A DNA stretch of 64,000 nucleotides from Vibrio albus. Lineage in GTDB: Bacteria; Pseudomonadota; Gammaproteobacteria; Enterobacterales; Vibrionaceae. Where the stretch lies: assembly GCF_003144035.1 (NCBI RefSeq), contig NZ_QFWT01000007.1, forward strand, positions 62,001 to 126,000. The letters are read 5' to 3'. Made by a program: the position numbers and the translations under genes. Below the pieces are notes generated by a model that did no database searches, was not told the origin of the DNA, and was given only the letters and a program-made list of their open reading frames with translations. The number at the start of each line of letters is the position of its first letter. Position 1 is the first letter of the stretch. Of this stretch, positions 8,571 through 16,344 are shown piece after piece.

Positions 8571-8603
8571 CCCTATAGGGGCACCCATTGCCCCTATAGG
8601 GAG

Positions 8604-8637
8604 CATGGTGTGCCCACCACAAGGAGGACACACCATG
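8604..8637 (+). promoter_or_regulatory. Stem that masks the start codon of the methyltransferase
   Basis: CATGGTGTG (8604-8612) is perfectly complementary to CACACCATG (8629-8637). The second arm includes the AUG itself, and the loop (8613-8628) holds the SD aaggagga. This 9-bp stem would block initiation when formed. Another palindrome, built on ccctataggg, lies just upstream (8572-8602). Confidence 0.6.
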
Positions 8638-9525
8638 TTTACTACATCTGTTTGCTCTTACCCGAATCGTGGTCATTATGGCGACAACAAGTATCGAGGT
8701 AATTGCACCGGACACATCATTAAAGACTTTATTGAGTCATATATGATGAAACCTAATGGCTTAGTTGTTGACCCTAGTATTGGGGGAGGAACCAGTACTG
8801 AGGTGGCAAATGAACTCAAAGTTCGTTTTATTGGTACAGACTTGCATCAGGGGTTTAATTTGCTGCGAGATGATCTGTCTGCATTTCTTGGGGAGCCAGC
8901 CCACCTTATTTGGTGGCACCCCCCTTATGCAGACATGATCACTTTTTCTGGCAATATGTATGGTGAACCCAATAAATGGGATATGAGCCGTCTATCGTTG
9001 CCAGAGTTCGTGGAAGCTCTAGAATTAGCCATTATGAATATACATGATGCCTGTGAACCGGGAGGTCACTACGGTATTTTGATGGGAAACCTTCGACGTA
9101 AAGGCGAGTATTATAACTTGTCCAGTCTGGTTGAGCGTTTGGCTCCAGGTAAACTCGTTGATGAGATCATCAAGGTACAACACAACTGTGTCTCTGACCG
9201 GACCAACTACAGCAATAACAGTAAGCTGGTTCGTATCGCCCATGAAAAGTTACTGGTATTCAAAAAGCAAAATGCATCATCATCGCTTTCGCTTATCCCA
9301 GTAGCAGATAAACGTGCGGCCAATATGGTTGGAGTTACATGGAAAGCAGTGTTGCGTCGAGTGTTACAGGGTAAAACCTTATCGTTAGATGCCATTTACC
9401 AACAAATTGCACCTTACGCGAAACACCGACAAAACGAACACTGGCAAGCCAAGGTTCGTCAAGTGCTGCAAGATGAACGATATTTTGTTCGAGTGGATTC
9501 TGGGGTTTATACCCTAACAGAGTGA
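8635..9525 (+). CDS. Putative DNA methyltransferase (class I SAM fold)
   Basis: The 296-residue protein has an SAM-binding motif I (VVDPSIGGGTS, about 41-51), an acidic motif II end (IGTDLHQG) and a motif IV reading HPPY in WWHPPYADM (about 95-103), a variant of the DPPY/NPPY of amino-methylating DNA methylases. The last ~75 residues look like a winged-helix DNA-binding tail. No restriction endonuclease gene is adjacent, so an orphan methylase is likely. The start is ATG 8635, inside the masking stem. Confidence 0.72.
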   Translation: MFTTSVCSYPNRGHYGDNKYRGNCTGHIIKDFIESYMMKPNGLVVDPSIGGGTSTEVANELKVRFIGTDLHQGFNLLRDDLSAFLGEPAHLIWWHPPYADMITFSGNMYGEPNKWDMSRLSLPEFVEALELAIMNIHDACEPGGHYGILMGNLRRKGEYYNLSSLVERLAPGKLVDEIIKVQHNCVSDRTNYSNNSKLVRIAHEKLLVFKKQNASSSLSLIPVADKRAANMVGVTWKAVLRRVLQGKTLSLDAIYQQIAPYAKHRQNEHWQAKVRQVLQDERYFVRVDSGVYTLTE

Positions 9526-9640
9526 AAGCTAATGTTGACACCTAGAAAGGGCAGTTCCACATTAGAAAAATTCTCGAATTTATGTCGAAATACTCTAATA
9601 CTCTGAGAAATCGGAGTACGTACCGTTTCAGGGTAATAAG
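9526..9640. other. Gene-free stretch upstream of repeat copy 3
   Basis: This is the 5' part of a 445-bp gap between 9525 and 9971. A TTGACA hexamer (9535-9540) could be a -35 box, but no good -10 follows at standard spacing. TACTC/GAGTA bases can pair near 9590-9619. Nothing else is visible. Confidence 0.35.
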
Positions 9641-9754
9641 CGCAGGGGGAAACGCCCCCTCGCTTTCCAAAGCAGTTTGAACTTACAAAGAGACTTTTTT
9701 GGAAAGTGCCTTTGGTGCTTGAGTACGTTAGCTGGACGTCGCAAATAAACAGCA
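9641..9754 (+). ncRNA. Structured repeat, copy 3 (ACGT stem variant)
   Basis: An AGGGG/CCCCT hairpin (9644-9660) is followed by CTTTCCAAA (9663-9671) pairing with TTTGGAAAG (9698-9706). The small stem reads ACGT-TAGCTGG-ACGT (9725-9739) where most copies have GCGA-TAGCTGG-TCGC. The stem changed on both sides while the loop stayed the same. It ends in AACAGCA. Confidence 0.6.
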
Positions 9755-9813
9755 AAATCACATCTATTAACCACCCTGGCGGGGCATGTCGGTGCAAGCT
9801 GGTAAGAGGGAAC

Positions 9814-9909
9814 ATTTCTTACCGTGCTGAACCTATAGCATATCTTAATGATGGTGAAATTTTGCCTTGCTGTGCTACAGCAACGTCAGATGTAACTGTC
9901 GATATCTAA
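9814..9909 (+). CDS. Possible 31-residue peptide with a non-ATG start
   Basis: A coding-looking frame rich in D, E, C and T ends at TAA 9907-9909, after repeat copy 3. No ATG or GTG fits it. An ATT at 9814 follows taagagggaac, a plausible SD. It could equally be the remains of a longer gene. No function is recognised. Confidence 0.22.
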   Translation: MSYRAEPIAYLNDGEILPCCATATSDVTVDI

Positions 9910-9910
9910 C

Positions 9911-9962
9911 CCCAACCCTGAGGAGCTTTAACCTACGGGTTGGGCTCCTCTTTACAAAGAGG
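9911..9962 (+). promoter_or_regulatory. Two-stem leader before gene 9971
   Basis: CCCAACCC (9911-9918) pairs with GGGTTGGG (9937-9944). CCTCTTT (9947-9953) then faces AAAGAGG (9956-9962), whose bases form the Shine-Dalgarno sequence for the ATG at 9971. The second loop is very tight, so perhaps only six pairs form. Confidence 0.5.
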
Positions 9963-9970
9963 AAATATGT

Positions 9971-10588
9971 ATGACCAATCAATACCATCACGATTTTTAC
10001 CGCAATAGCACTTTCCCTGTTGTTGTTTATGAATTGTGTGACGAGTCATTAACCATCAAGCCTGTAACAATTGAGGAGTACGGTTTAGCCACTCCAGATT
10101 GTACAGAGGAAAGCATTCTTTACTATGCGGAAGGCAAACGTTGCCGTTCGTCTGTAGAACACTTCTTCTTAACTCGTAATGATGCAGAAGAAGCTCTAGA
10201 GCGTTTAAGAATGTCCTTAACCACCAAGCCAAAATTAGAAGAACTCGCATACGCCCAAGCAACTGCTCAGTACCTGTCAGAATTAGGAAGTGCTGACAAT
10301 TGGTTCATGGCTTACGAGTACCTAATAGAATGCGTTGAGAAAGGTGAAGAGCCCGATTTAACTGCATGGCAACCATTTGAACATTGGGAATGGAAAGATA
10401 TAGCAGATCGTATAGACGATGAGGCTCAATCTATTCTTTCTCTGTTGAAACAGGTGTTAAAACTTGCGAAAGAGGGGATCGTTTATTCGGCCATAAATGA
10501 CACACTCACAATGGATATGAACCAGCTATGTATGCAAAGCATGGTAGAACTAGGTGCATGTCAGGAGGTGTCCAATGAAGCTGAATAA
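9971..10588 (+). CDS. Hypothetical protein, 205 residues
   Basis: The ATG follows agaggaaatatgt. The protein is acidic and helical in its second half. The segment around residues 90-150 (W-F-M-A-Y-E-Y-L, then EHWEWKDIADRIDDEAQ) resembles the corresponding part of the 11632 protein (EFWSWHEVVQFIDKEAE), so the two are probably distant paralogues. Its 3' end overlaps the next gene by 14 bp, indicating translational coupling. Confidence 0.68.
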   Translation: MTNQYHHDFYRNSTFPVVVYELCDESLTIKPVTIEEYGLATPDCTEESILYYAEGKRCRSSVEHFFLTRNDAEEALERLRMSLTTKPKLEELAYAQATAQYLSELGSADNWFMAYEYLIECVEKGEEPDLTAWQPFEHWEWKDIADRIDDEAQSILSLLKQVLKLAKEGIVYSAINDTLTMDMNQLCMQSMVELGACQEVSNEAE

Positions 10589-10859
10589 ACGAATAGCTAG
10601 TCAAGATGAGCATGGTCGTATTGCCAATATCATTAAATGGTGTAAGCGACACAACCAAACGATCAATGGCTTCCCTTACGGGGATGATTTGGTTGGTTCG
10701 GATGGAATTCATCTTGAATTGTTGGTCCCTCAAGGTACTTCTCCTGAGAAGTGTACCGATGCTTTGGTTCAAGGTTACTCAGAGCGAGATGTCGTAACCC
10801 ATGCGGTGATTGAATGTCCCGCAGATTGGTTTAACGCCAACCTTGAATCTAGGCATTAG
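10575..10859 (+). CDS. Hypothetical protein, 94 residues
   Basis: The ATG at 10575 has an excellent SD (caggaggtgtcc) inside the end of the previous gene. The protein starts with a basic helix (MKLNKRIASQ) and ends NLESRH. No domain is recognised. The 14-bp overlap suggests it is made together with the 9971 product. Confidence 0.62.
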   Translation: MKLNKRIASQDEHGRIANIIKWCKRHNQTINGFPYGDDLVGSDGIHLELLVPQGTSPEKCTDALVQGYSERDVVTHAVIECPADWFNANLESRH

Positions 10860-10890
10860 ATACTGGCTTATAAACTCAGGGAGGTGAGTT

Positions 10891-11082
10891 ATGACCATGC
10901 CAAATTCGCAACTAGTTATGTTTGCTGGAAACAACGTGGAAACTGTAGAGGAAGTTCGCTCGATGCAGCTTGCCGTTAGATGTGATGCTTTAAAAGCAAA
11001 TTCATCGTCGGAAAGAAAAGAGCTCGAATCATTGGAGCTTTGGCTGGAAGAGCAAATTAACTCTCAGATTGTTGGATTTTAA
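10891..11082 (+). CDS. Hypothetical small protein, 63 residues
   Basis: The ATG follows agggaggtgagtt. The protein is a short, mostly helical, charged sequence ending VGF. It is 31 bp downstream of the 94-residue gene with no leader hairpin between them, so it is probably the third gene of that unit. The function is unknown. Confidence 0.55.
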   Translation: MTMPNSQLVMFAGNNVETVEEVRSMQLAVRCDALKANSSSERKELESLELWLEEQINSQIVGF

Positions 11083-11130
11083 CATATGAAACTTAACCCC
11101 AAAGGGGCATACCTATGCCCTTTTGGGAGT

Positions 11131-11165
11131 GGGTTGCCTCTCAATTAAATTTTTAGGAGCAACCC
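11131..11165 (+). promoter_or_regulatory. SD-masking stem abutting a GTG start
   Basis: GGGTTGC (11131-11137) pairs perfectly with GCAACCC (11159-11165), which ends exactly at the GTG start codon 11166. The SD taggag lies at the foot of the stem. The upstream GGGGCATACC element can pair with the GGTTGCC strand with one mismatch and compete. Confidence 0.55.
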
Positions 11166-11576
11166 GTGAATACTGCAAGCGTATTAACCTACGATGCACA
11201 ATTACAACTCCCCTTCATTTTTGATGATCTGCTATTAGAAAATGATGAAGAGCCGATTGAAAAGGTTACTCCCTTAACAATCGTAGCATCATGTTCTGAT
11301 CGTACAGTCGAGCAAGAGTTTGAAACTGAAATCGAAACTTGGACTGATGGGCAGATTAAAGAGCTAAGAGAGGCATTTTTGCGGTATAGCTTAAATGTCC
11401 TTGCTGACGGACGCTCTGGTAAAAAAGCAAAAGATGAAGCTTATGAATGGTTGAACTCTGATGAAGTTCATCCATTTTCATTTGTTACCTGTTGTGTGTT
11501 ATCTGGTTACGACCCTGATGAAGTGCGTAACCTTTGCCAATACACACTCAGACAGTTAGCTAAAAGAAATAAGTAG
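11166..11576 (+). CDS. Hypothetical protein, 136 residues
   Basis: The GTG start follows ttttaggagcaaccc. The N-terminal half is acidic (EIETWTDGQIKELREAFL). The C-terminal half has a helical block with CVLSGYDPDEVRNL. No family is recognised. It is the only backbone gene here that clearly begins with GTG. Confidence 0.62.
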   Translation: MNTASVLTYDAQLQLPFIFDDLLLENDEEPIEKVTPLTIVASCSDRTVEQEFETEIETWTDGQIKELREAFLRYSLNVLADGRSGKKAKDEAYEWLNSDEVHPFSFVTCCVLSGYDPDEVRNLCQYTLRQLAKRNK

Positions 11577-11606
11577 CCACCAGGAGGGGGATCACCTGCT
11601 GGTGGA

Positions 11607-11625
11607 CTCCTCCAAGTTCGAGGAG
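11607..11625 (+). promoter_or_regulatory. SD-masking hairpin before gene 11632
   Basis: CTCCTC (11607-11612) and GAGGAG (11620-11625) form a perfect 6-bp stem with a 7-nt loop. GAGGAG is the Shine-Dalgarno sequence for the ATG at 11632. A CACCAG/CTGGTG stem lies just upstream (about 11578-11604). Confidence 0.55.
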
Positions 11626-11631
11626 ATTACA

Positions 11632-12267
11632 ATGACTACTTCACTGAAACAGAAAGCAATTGGATTGGCCGCTGCACATGTCCTTAAATTCAATAATGAA
11701 TATAAAGGGACATGGTATGACGGCTATTTGCTTTTGCTGGAATGTATGCAGCAAGATCGAGAACCTGAACATTGTGCCATCAGAGATGATGTTGAGTTTT
11801 GGTCATGGCATGAGGTAGTGCAATTCATTGATAAAGAGGCTGAAAACATTTGGAAGCCGATGGAAAATGAATTGGCTGACACCAAGCAACTGATTGTTCA
11901 TGATGCTGCCTCGGGACTTGATAAGTTCTGTGGTATCGACGTTGAACGCTTCGGTGAGCTTGATAAGGCGTGTCAAACTATCGTTCTAAACAAAGCGGTA
12001 GTACTTGCTGTAGATAAGGTAAATCGAGATGAACCTGAGAGTGAGCAAACTAAATTCCATGTTCGTTCATATTCTGGACGGTTTATGTATGGTCGTACTT
12101 GTCTTGGGATAGATGTCCCCCCAGGAAAAGATCTTTCAGCAGTGGCAAGTTGCATGGGAAATTTATTCAAATTTCTAGGTACACCACGTCAAGATCAAAT
12201 GGGCAAAGGTACAATCTATTATTGGCCGAATATCGAACAATGTGAATCACACGATGTAGCCTTGTAG
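11632..12267 (+). CDS. Hypothetical protein, 211 residues
   Basis: The ATG at 11632 was chosen for its SD (gaggagattaca). The N-terminal ~95 residues share the W-Y-D-G-Y-L-L-L-E-C and F-W-S-W-H-E-V-V-x-F-I-D-K-E-A pattern with the 9971 protein. The C-terminal part (about 150-200) has a GRTCLGIDVPPGKD segment. No known domain is recognised. It stands alone between two leader-type intergenic regions. Confidence 0.65.
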   Translation: MTTSLKQKAIGLAAAHVLKFNNEYKGTWYDGYLLLLECMQQDREPEHCAIRDDVEFWSWHEVVQFIDKEAENIWKPMENELADTKQLIVHDAASGLDKFCGIDVERFGELDKACQTIVLNKAVVLAVDKVNRDEPESEQTKFHVRSYSGRFMYGRTCLGIDVPPGKDLSAVASCMGNLFKFLGTPRQDQMGKGTIYYWPNIEQCESHDVAL

Positions 12268-12292
12268 GAAACTATAAGGTAGAAATAACAAG

Positions 12293-12406
12293 CGCAGGGG
12301 GAAATGCCCCCTCGCTTTCCAAAGCAGTTTGTACGTACATAGAGACTTTTTTGGAAAGTGCCTTTGGTGCTTGAGTACGTTAGCTGGACGTCGCAAATAA
12401 ACAGCA
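12293..12406 (+). ncRNA. Structured repeat, copy 4 (ACGT stem variant)
   Basis: CTTTCCAAA (12315-12323) pairs with TTTGGAAAG (12350-12358). ACGTTAGCTGGACGT lies at 12377-12391 and the AACAGCA end at 12400-12406. The copy is nearly identical to copy 3, so a recent duplication of this variant is likely. It precedes the gene at 12481. Confidence 0.6.
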
Positions 12407-12420
12407 ATATATCAACCCTG

Positions 12421-12475
12421 ACGGGAGAGCCTCCCGTCGGGAGCTCTCCGTCAATAACCAATAATTGCATGGAGA
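12421..12475 (+). promoter_or_regulatory. Two-stem leader before gene 12481
   Basis: ACGGGAG (12421-12427) pairs with CTCCCGT (12431-12437). TCTCC (12445-12449) can pair with GGAGA (12471-12475), the SD of the ATG at 12481. Confidence 0.45.
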
Positions 12476-12480
12476 AGATC

Positions 12481-12867
12481 ATGTCTAAAAACACTAACGA
12501 TATTTTTACTAATCGCACCCCTTTGGAGTTCTGTGTTTATCCCAAACTAGACCGATGCGTTGGTCTACGTATAGGCTATCCACACTGTCGAGAAGGTGCC
12601 AATGGCGTTGTCTGTGAGGTTGAAGCAGAATATCCCACACTAAATACTCATTCGAGTGTAGCGTGGCCTCTGGTTGAAGAACTGAATAGCTACACCATCA
12701 AAAAACAGAAACAGATAATCGAGGATATTGATGAGGCTGTTGCTGAACTTTTAATGCACAAAGCCAATCTTCTAGAAAATATTCTAAAGCTAGAAGACGG
12801 TGAACTTGATTTAAACGAACAAGCGAAAATGCGCTACGAAGAAAACAGTAAGTCTTCTGTCGCGTGA
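12481..12867 (+). CDS. Hypothetical protein, 128 residues
   Basis: The start at ATG 12481 follows catggagaagatc. The first half is mixed; the second half (about 68-120) is a long amphipathic helix with E/K/L content typical of a coiled coil. No domain is recognised. It lies 30 bp upstream of tusA and may be co-transcribed with it. Confidence 0.64.
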   Translation: MSKNTNDIFTNRTPLEFCVYPKLDRCVGLRIGYPHCREGANGVVCEVEAEYPTLNTHSSVAWPLVEELNSYTIKKQKQIIEDIDEAVAELLMHKANLLENILKLEDGELDLNEQAKMRYEENSKSSVA

Positions 12868-12897
12868 TTAGACTGCTATAGGCAAGGGTGATAACCA

Positions 12898-13128
12898 ATG
12901 AATGTAGATCAGTTTATTGACGTGATGGGATTGCGATGCCCTGAGCCATTAATGGTGGTTCGTCGTGCAATTCGTCGTATGGGGCCAGGAGAAACACTCG
13001 AAGTGAAAGCTGATGACCCAGCTACCACGAGAGATATACCTGACTTTTGTCGCCACATGGATCATCACCTTGTGGAAAGCGAAGTAACCTCTCCCCCATA
13101 CAAATACATAATCAAGAAACAAATATAA
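12898..13128 (+). CDS. tusA: TusA-family sulfur carrier protein
   Basis: The 76-residue protein matches TusA/SirA-like proteins over its whole length. It has the active-site CPEP motif with Cys14 in GLRCPEPLM, then V-K-A-D-D-P-x-x-x-R-D-I-P-x-F-C. Family members pass sulfur as a cysteine persulfide, notably for 2-thiouridine synthesis in tRNA. It resembles chromosomal gammaproteobacterial TusA closely enough that capture from a host is likely. No partner sulfur-relay genes are nearby. Confidence 0.85.
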   Translation: MNVDQFIDVMGLRCPEPLMVVRRAIRRMGPGETLEVKADDPATTRDIPDFCRHMDHHLVESEVTSPPYKYIIKKQI

Positions 13129-13166
13129 ACCCCATAGGGGCGGAAACGTCCTATGGGATAGTTCCG

Positions 13167-13183
13167 CTCCTTTAATTTAGGAG
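13167..13183 (+). promoter_or_regulatory. SD-masking hairpin before gene 13190
   Basis: CTCCT (13167-13171) pairs with AGGAG (13179-13183) over a 7-nt loop; AGGAG is the ribosome binding site. The preceding bases (about 13130-13159) contain CCCATAGG/CCTATGGG, which can form the first leader hairpin. Confidence 0.5.
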
Positions 13184-13189
13184 AAAGGC

Positions 13190-13504
13190 ATGTATATATC
13201 GTTACGAGGTCTAAATCACGAGCAATTAAAGTCCAAGATTATCGACCATCGAACAAAGCGCTCATACACTGTTGAAGAGGCTAATACCCCACTACCCAAA
13301 CAGTCTATTGTCGAGGTAGGACGGCTTTCCTGTGTGTACACAGGTAAGAAATTGTCCCCAGCAGAAGTAAACGCTTATAACGGTTTTACTGAGGAATACA
13401 ATCGCAGCACATGGCGGCCAGATCAGGATTTCCTCCTAGATCAGAGACATCGCTTATATCATGCAATTTGTCTCGACAACCTTAAACTTCAAGAATCTGC
13501 CTAA
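13190..13504 (+). CDS. Hypothetical protein, 104 residues
   Basis: The ATG follows ttaggagaaaggc. The protein contains a basic N-terminal half and a W-R-P-D-Q-D-F-L-L-D-Q-R-H segment near residue 76. No family is recognised, and no signal peptide or membrane helix is seen. It lies between two leader-type spacers. Confidence 0.6.
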   Translation: MYISLRGLNHEQLKSKIIDHRTKRSYTVEEANTPLPKQSIVEVGRLSCVYTGKKLSPAEVNAYNGFTEEYNRSTWRPDQDFLLDQRHRLYHAICLDNLKLQESA

Positions 13505-13564
13505 ACCTATGAGGTAGTTCATTTCAAACACTAGCCCACGGGCGCACTTGTGCCCGTAGGGTAC

Positions 13565-13593
13565 AGGTGTGCTCTTTATCTAAGGAGACACCT
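13565..13593 (+). promoter_or_regulatory. SD-masking stem before gene 13594
   Basis: AGGTGT (13565-13570) pairs with ACACCT (13588-13593), directly before the ATG; the SD aaggag sits in the loop. GCGCAC (about 13542-13547) upstream can pair with GTGTGC (13567-13572) using one wobble pair and would compete. Confidence 0.5.
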
Positions 13594-14066
13594 ATGGCCG
13601 CTAAATTTATTGAGTTTGATTCACAAAAAGAAGCTATAAATCATCGAGCTAAAGCGGGGGGCTGGATTTTTTCAGCTTTCAGTGGAAAAGCGATATGGTT
13701 TAACACGACATTCACACCTCACAAGATTCTTTTATTGTCTTTCCTGCGTTTGAAGCTCTGGCCTACGAATTAGGCCGAAGCTGCTGGCAGCTGGCGGACA
13801 AGACTCCGGTACTAGTCGAAGTGGTGGATACCGAGCAGCCTTATATCGGCGGCGAAGACTTCCACTGGGCTCCGGCTTTAATCGAACGATCAGGAATGCT
13901 CAAGCTCGCACCAGCAGGTGAAGCCTTGGGTATGCCTATCAATGTAATGAACAATTCGGTCTATTTCGCTGCGGCGGATGGTCCGGACACAAGTTGCGGT
14001 CATCAACCAGCAAAATCAATTCCAATCCAAATGGCTGGAGATGAAATTCGCGTTATGGCCGCTTAA
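13594..14066 (+). pseudogene. Unknown gene split by a single-base frameshift
   Basis: ATG 13594 opens a frame that reads about 36 sensible codons to near 13700. The coding signal then continues in another frame (residues DIHTSQDSFIVFP and onward) to TAA 14064-14066. One missing base around 13699-13704 rejoins them into about 157 residues. The second part is rich in A, G, D and P with an HWAPALIERSG segment. The function is unknown. A sequence error remains possible. Confidence 0.55.
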
Positions 14067-14077
14067 CACTACCAATA

Positions 14078-14109
14078 GCTGAGGTGATTCCCAGAAGGGG
14101 TTCCTCAGC
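14078..14109 (+). promoter_or_regulatory. Leader hairpin before gene 14127
   Basis: GCTGAGG (14078-14084) and CCTCAGC (14103-14109) form a perfect 7-bp stem. Unlike other leaders, the ribosome binding site (accaggagaaatct) lies outside it. Confidence 0.4.
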
Positions 14110-14126
14110 CTTACCAGGAGAAATCT

Positions 14127-15044
14127 ATGTGTAAATTATCTATTTATCGTGCTGAACACGGTTCGTATACGGAAGCTCTAAAATGTGCAGCTGTTTACCA
14201 CTCAACAGGGGATGAGCTTGAACCTGAATTTGTAGATGGTCCAGCTGGTAGAGTGACATATTTAAGTGATATGTATTCTGTCATACAAACAGTTTGCAAC
14301 GCAGCTGGCCGAGACGATTTGGTCTTCGGTACAGTCATAAACAATATCTTTTGGGAGTTGGATGAGTTAATTGACCACTTTGAAAAGGTAAACCAGTGGC
14401 CTTGTGAGAATTACCCTGAGAAGGTTGAAAAGCTTGCTCAAGATGCTCACAAAGGATGTGGACTGATTTATGAACTCTTCGCAAACCGGTATATAGATGC
14501 GATTGATAACCTTGTTCTCGACTTACCTAAAGGAGTTAAAGAACAGGTTATCAAGCTTGCTGAAAATTACGGTTACGAAGTCATTACAGCGGAGCAGCAA
14601 ACTGAAAGCCATGAAGAGCATTGGAATGATGACGTTCATTATTGCTCCCACGGCATAGATGCAAATTGCTGTCCGGCTGGTTGTGGCGATATTGATGATG
14701 GGCCATATGACGAAATGCAAGAACCCAGTGGCTATAACGAAGCCGGGGTGATTCATTCACGTATAGAAGGCATCGTCGGAAATATTAAGCAGGGAGAAAC
14801 TATATCTCCATTAGATTGGTGCATGTTGAAAAAGTATGTCCATGATAATCCAGATGCGTGTTCTTGGTACGATGATTGTTTTGTTGAGCCATTAAATGGT
14901 TCACGAGAAACAGTTCGAAGTGCAGGAGAGCTTGTTAAGTATCTTCAAAGACAAATTCTGGATGCTTGCTTCGATTTTCGTTTAAACAAGCGAGTTGAAG
15001 CAGCGAAAAGTGAAAATGGTATTTTAATTCATTGTTCTTTATGA
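14127..15044 (+). CDS. Hypothetical protein, 305 residues
   Basis: The ATG follows ttaccaggagaaatct. The protein is acidic. A Cys/His cluster lies around residues 173-190 (HYCSHGIDANCCPAGCGD) and could bind a metal. The parts before and after it are helical. No family is recognised. The next feature downstream is repeat copy 5, so the gene probably ends a transcription unit. Confidence 0.68.
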   Translation: MCKLSIYRAEHGSYTEALKCAAVYHSTGDELEPEFVDGPAGRVTYLSDMYSVIQTVCNAAGRDDLVFGTVINNIFWELDELIDHFEKVNQWPCENYPEKVEKLAQDAHKGCGLIYELFANRYIDAIDNLVLDLPKGVKEQVIKLAENYGYEVITAEQQTESHEEHWNDDVHYCSHGIDANCCPAGCGDIDDGPYDEMQEPSGYNEAGVIHSRIEGIVGNIKQGETISPLDWCMLKKYVHDNPDACSWYDDCFVEPLNGSRETVRSAGELVKYLQRQILDACFDFRLNKRVEAAKSENGILIHCSL

Positions 15045-15114
15045 ATTAACTTACTCTAAGGTGGATGCGGAGCTTGATAGCTCTGCATCCTTACCTCTTG
15101 GTGTCATTCTTGAC

Positions 15115-15200
15115 ATTTTCTAAAGGCGTTTGTTAGAGACGTTTTTGGAAAGTGCCTTGTGCGCTGATGTGCGATAGCTGGTCGCCAAAAACAAACAGCA
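15115..15200 (+). ncRNA. Structured repeat, copy 5
   Basis: The first hairpin is degenerate (TTTTCTAAA against TTTTTGGAAA). The core is intact: GCGATAGCTGGTCGC at 15171-15185 and the AAACAGCA end at 15193-15200. It precedes the gene at 15271. Confidence 0.55.
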
Positions 15201-15241
15201 TTACTAATAACCCTACCGGGGATAGCTCTCCGGCAGGAGGC

Positions 15242-15265
15242 TATCTCCAAAAACTTATGGAGATA
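15242..15265 (+). promoter_or_regulatory. SD-masking stem before gene 15271
   Basis: TATCTCC (15242-15248) pairs perfectly with GGAGATA (15259-15265). GGAGA is the Shine-Dalgarno sequence for the ATG at 15271. Confidence 0.55.
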
Positions 15266-15270
15266 TAGAT

Positions 15271-15564
15271 ATGTCAAAATTCGATCAAATTGCAACCGTA
15301 CACAAACTGACAGTTGTTAAACAAGCTGATGAGCATGACTCAGAATTCGATGTTTACTTGTGTGAAGACCAGTTCGGTAACGAATGGGCTTTATCAAAAG
15401 AAGGAGAACCTGAGTATGCCGAGTGGGGTGTTTATAATTACATCGTTCGCAACAATGTTTGTATGATCACCACGCCAGTATCAACGCCTTGTATGTCTTG
15501 GGAGCTTGCAGATCTTCCCAAAGACTATAAAGGTGAACTACAAGTCGGCATGTCAATTGTCTGA
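15271..15564 (+). CDS. Hypothetical protein, 97 residues
   Basis: The ATG follows tatggagatatagat. The acidic sequence has a beta-rich look (YLCEDQFGNEWALSKEGEPEYAEWG) and no recognised domain. It is the first gene after repeat copy 5. Confidence 0.6.
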   Translation: MSKFDQIATVHKLTVVKQADEHDSEFDVYLCEDQFGNEWALSKEGEPEYAEWGVYNYIVRNNVCMITTPVSTPCMSWELADLPKDYKGELQVGMSIV

Positions 15565-15618
15565 TACCTATTAACACAAACCCACAGGGGGAACTGACGC
15601 CCTGTGCGGCACAGCTCC

Positions 15619-15638
15619 CTCTCTAACTCTGGAGAGAG
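15619..15638 (+). promoter_or_regulatory. SD-masking hairpin before gene 15641
   Basis: CTCTCT (15619-15624) pairs with AGAGAG (15633-15638) across an 8-nt loop. The purine arm serves as the Shine-Dalgarno sequence of the ATG at 15641. Confidence 0.48.
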
Positions 15639-15640
15639 AA

Positions 15641-15841
15641 ATGACTAAATTAAACCGATATGCACTACGAAGCGCGGTAGAGAAGATCGACGGATACTAT
15701 CTGCCCCGCCCACACGAGCGCAACAAGACTGATGCTTTTGAGCGAGCTAAGCACGATTGCTTAGCAGCCTTACGCCAACAGATTCAAAAGATTGAGTCTA
15801 TAACGTTTGAACAGTTCACCAGTAAAGATTCGCGCAAGTAG
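15641..15841 (+). CDS. Hypothetical small protein, 66 residues
   Basis: The ATG follows ctggagagagaa. The protein is basic and helical (MTKLNRYALRSAVEKIDGYY), with no recognised family. It ends 11 bp before the 15853 gene, so the two should be co-transcribed. Confidence 0.55.
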   Translation: MTKLNRYALRSAVEKIDGYYLPRPHERNKTDAFERAKHDCLAALRQQIQKIESITFEQFTSKDSRK

Positions 15842-15852
15842 GGAGTAGTGTC

Positions 15853-16266
15853 ATGACAGAAGTGAATAAAACAGAGCGTACTCCAGAGCAAATTGAACTG
15901 ATCTGGAAGCACACTCATAAAGATATGAAAGGCGTCTCAAATGGTGTGAAAACCATCGTCTACCCAGCTCCTTATAGCTGTCTCGGAACGGTCGAAGACC
16001 TGCCTGAGGATGCGTACCAGGACAAGCTACGCTATGCCCGGTACAAGGAATGCTGTGAGAAACGAGATGAGAAGCTGCGGCCAATCATGGTGGAGCATGG
16101 TGTCATCGAGCACTTCGATAGCACAATGCAATGGCGTGACGAGCTCGACGACGTAGCGGTGTTTGCTGGATTTACTCTACAGGGTGAAGCTCTGGAAGCT
16201 CTGCTGACGGACGTCAAAGCTGCTGACATTACATATCCCAAAACAGCCGGGCTCAAGTACCTTTGA
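15853..16266 (+). CDS. Hypothetical protein, 137 residues
   Basis: The ATG follows gtagggagtagtgtc. The protein is charged throughout, with helical predictions by eye and no recognised motif. Its position 11 bp after the 66-residue gene suggests joint expression. Its base use looks slightly more GC-rich than its neighbours. Confidence 0.6.
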   Translation: MTEVNKTERTPEQIELIWKHTHKDMKGVSNGVKTIVYPAPYSCLGTVEDLPEDAYQDKLRYARYKECCEKRDEKLRPIMVEHGVIEHFDSTMQWRDELDDVAVFAGFTLQGEALEALLTDVKAADITYPKTAGLKYL

Positions 16267-16344
16267 TCTGGCATGTAAATTAACCCCAGGGGGAACAAGC
16301 GCCCTCTGGGTACTTGTTTTCCCACAACTAAAAGGTGAAGGAAA

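Noticed and set aside
12898..13128. A complete sulfur-relay operon around tusA
   Set aside because: No tusBCD, tusE or mnmA-like gene is in the neighbourhood.
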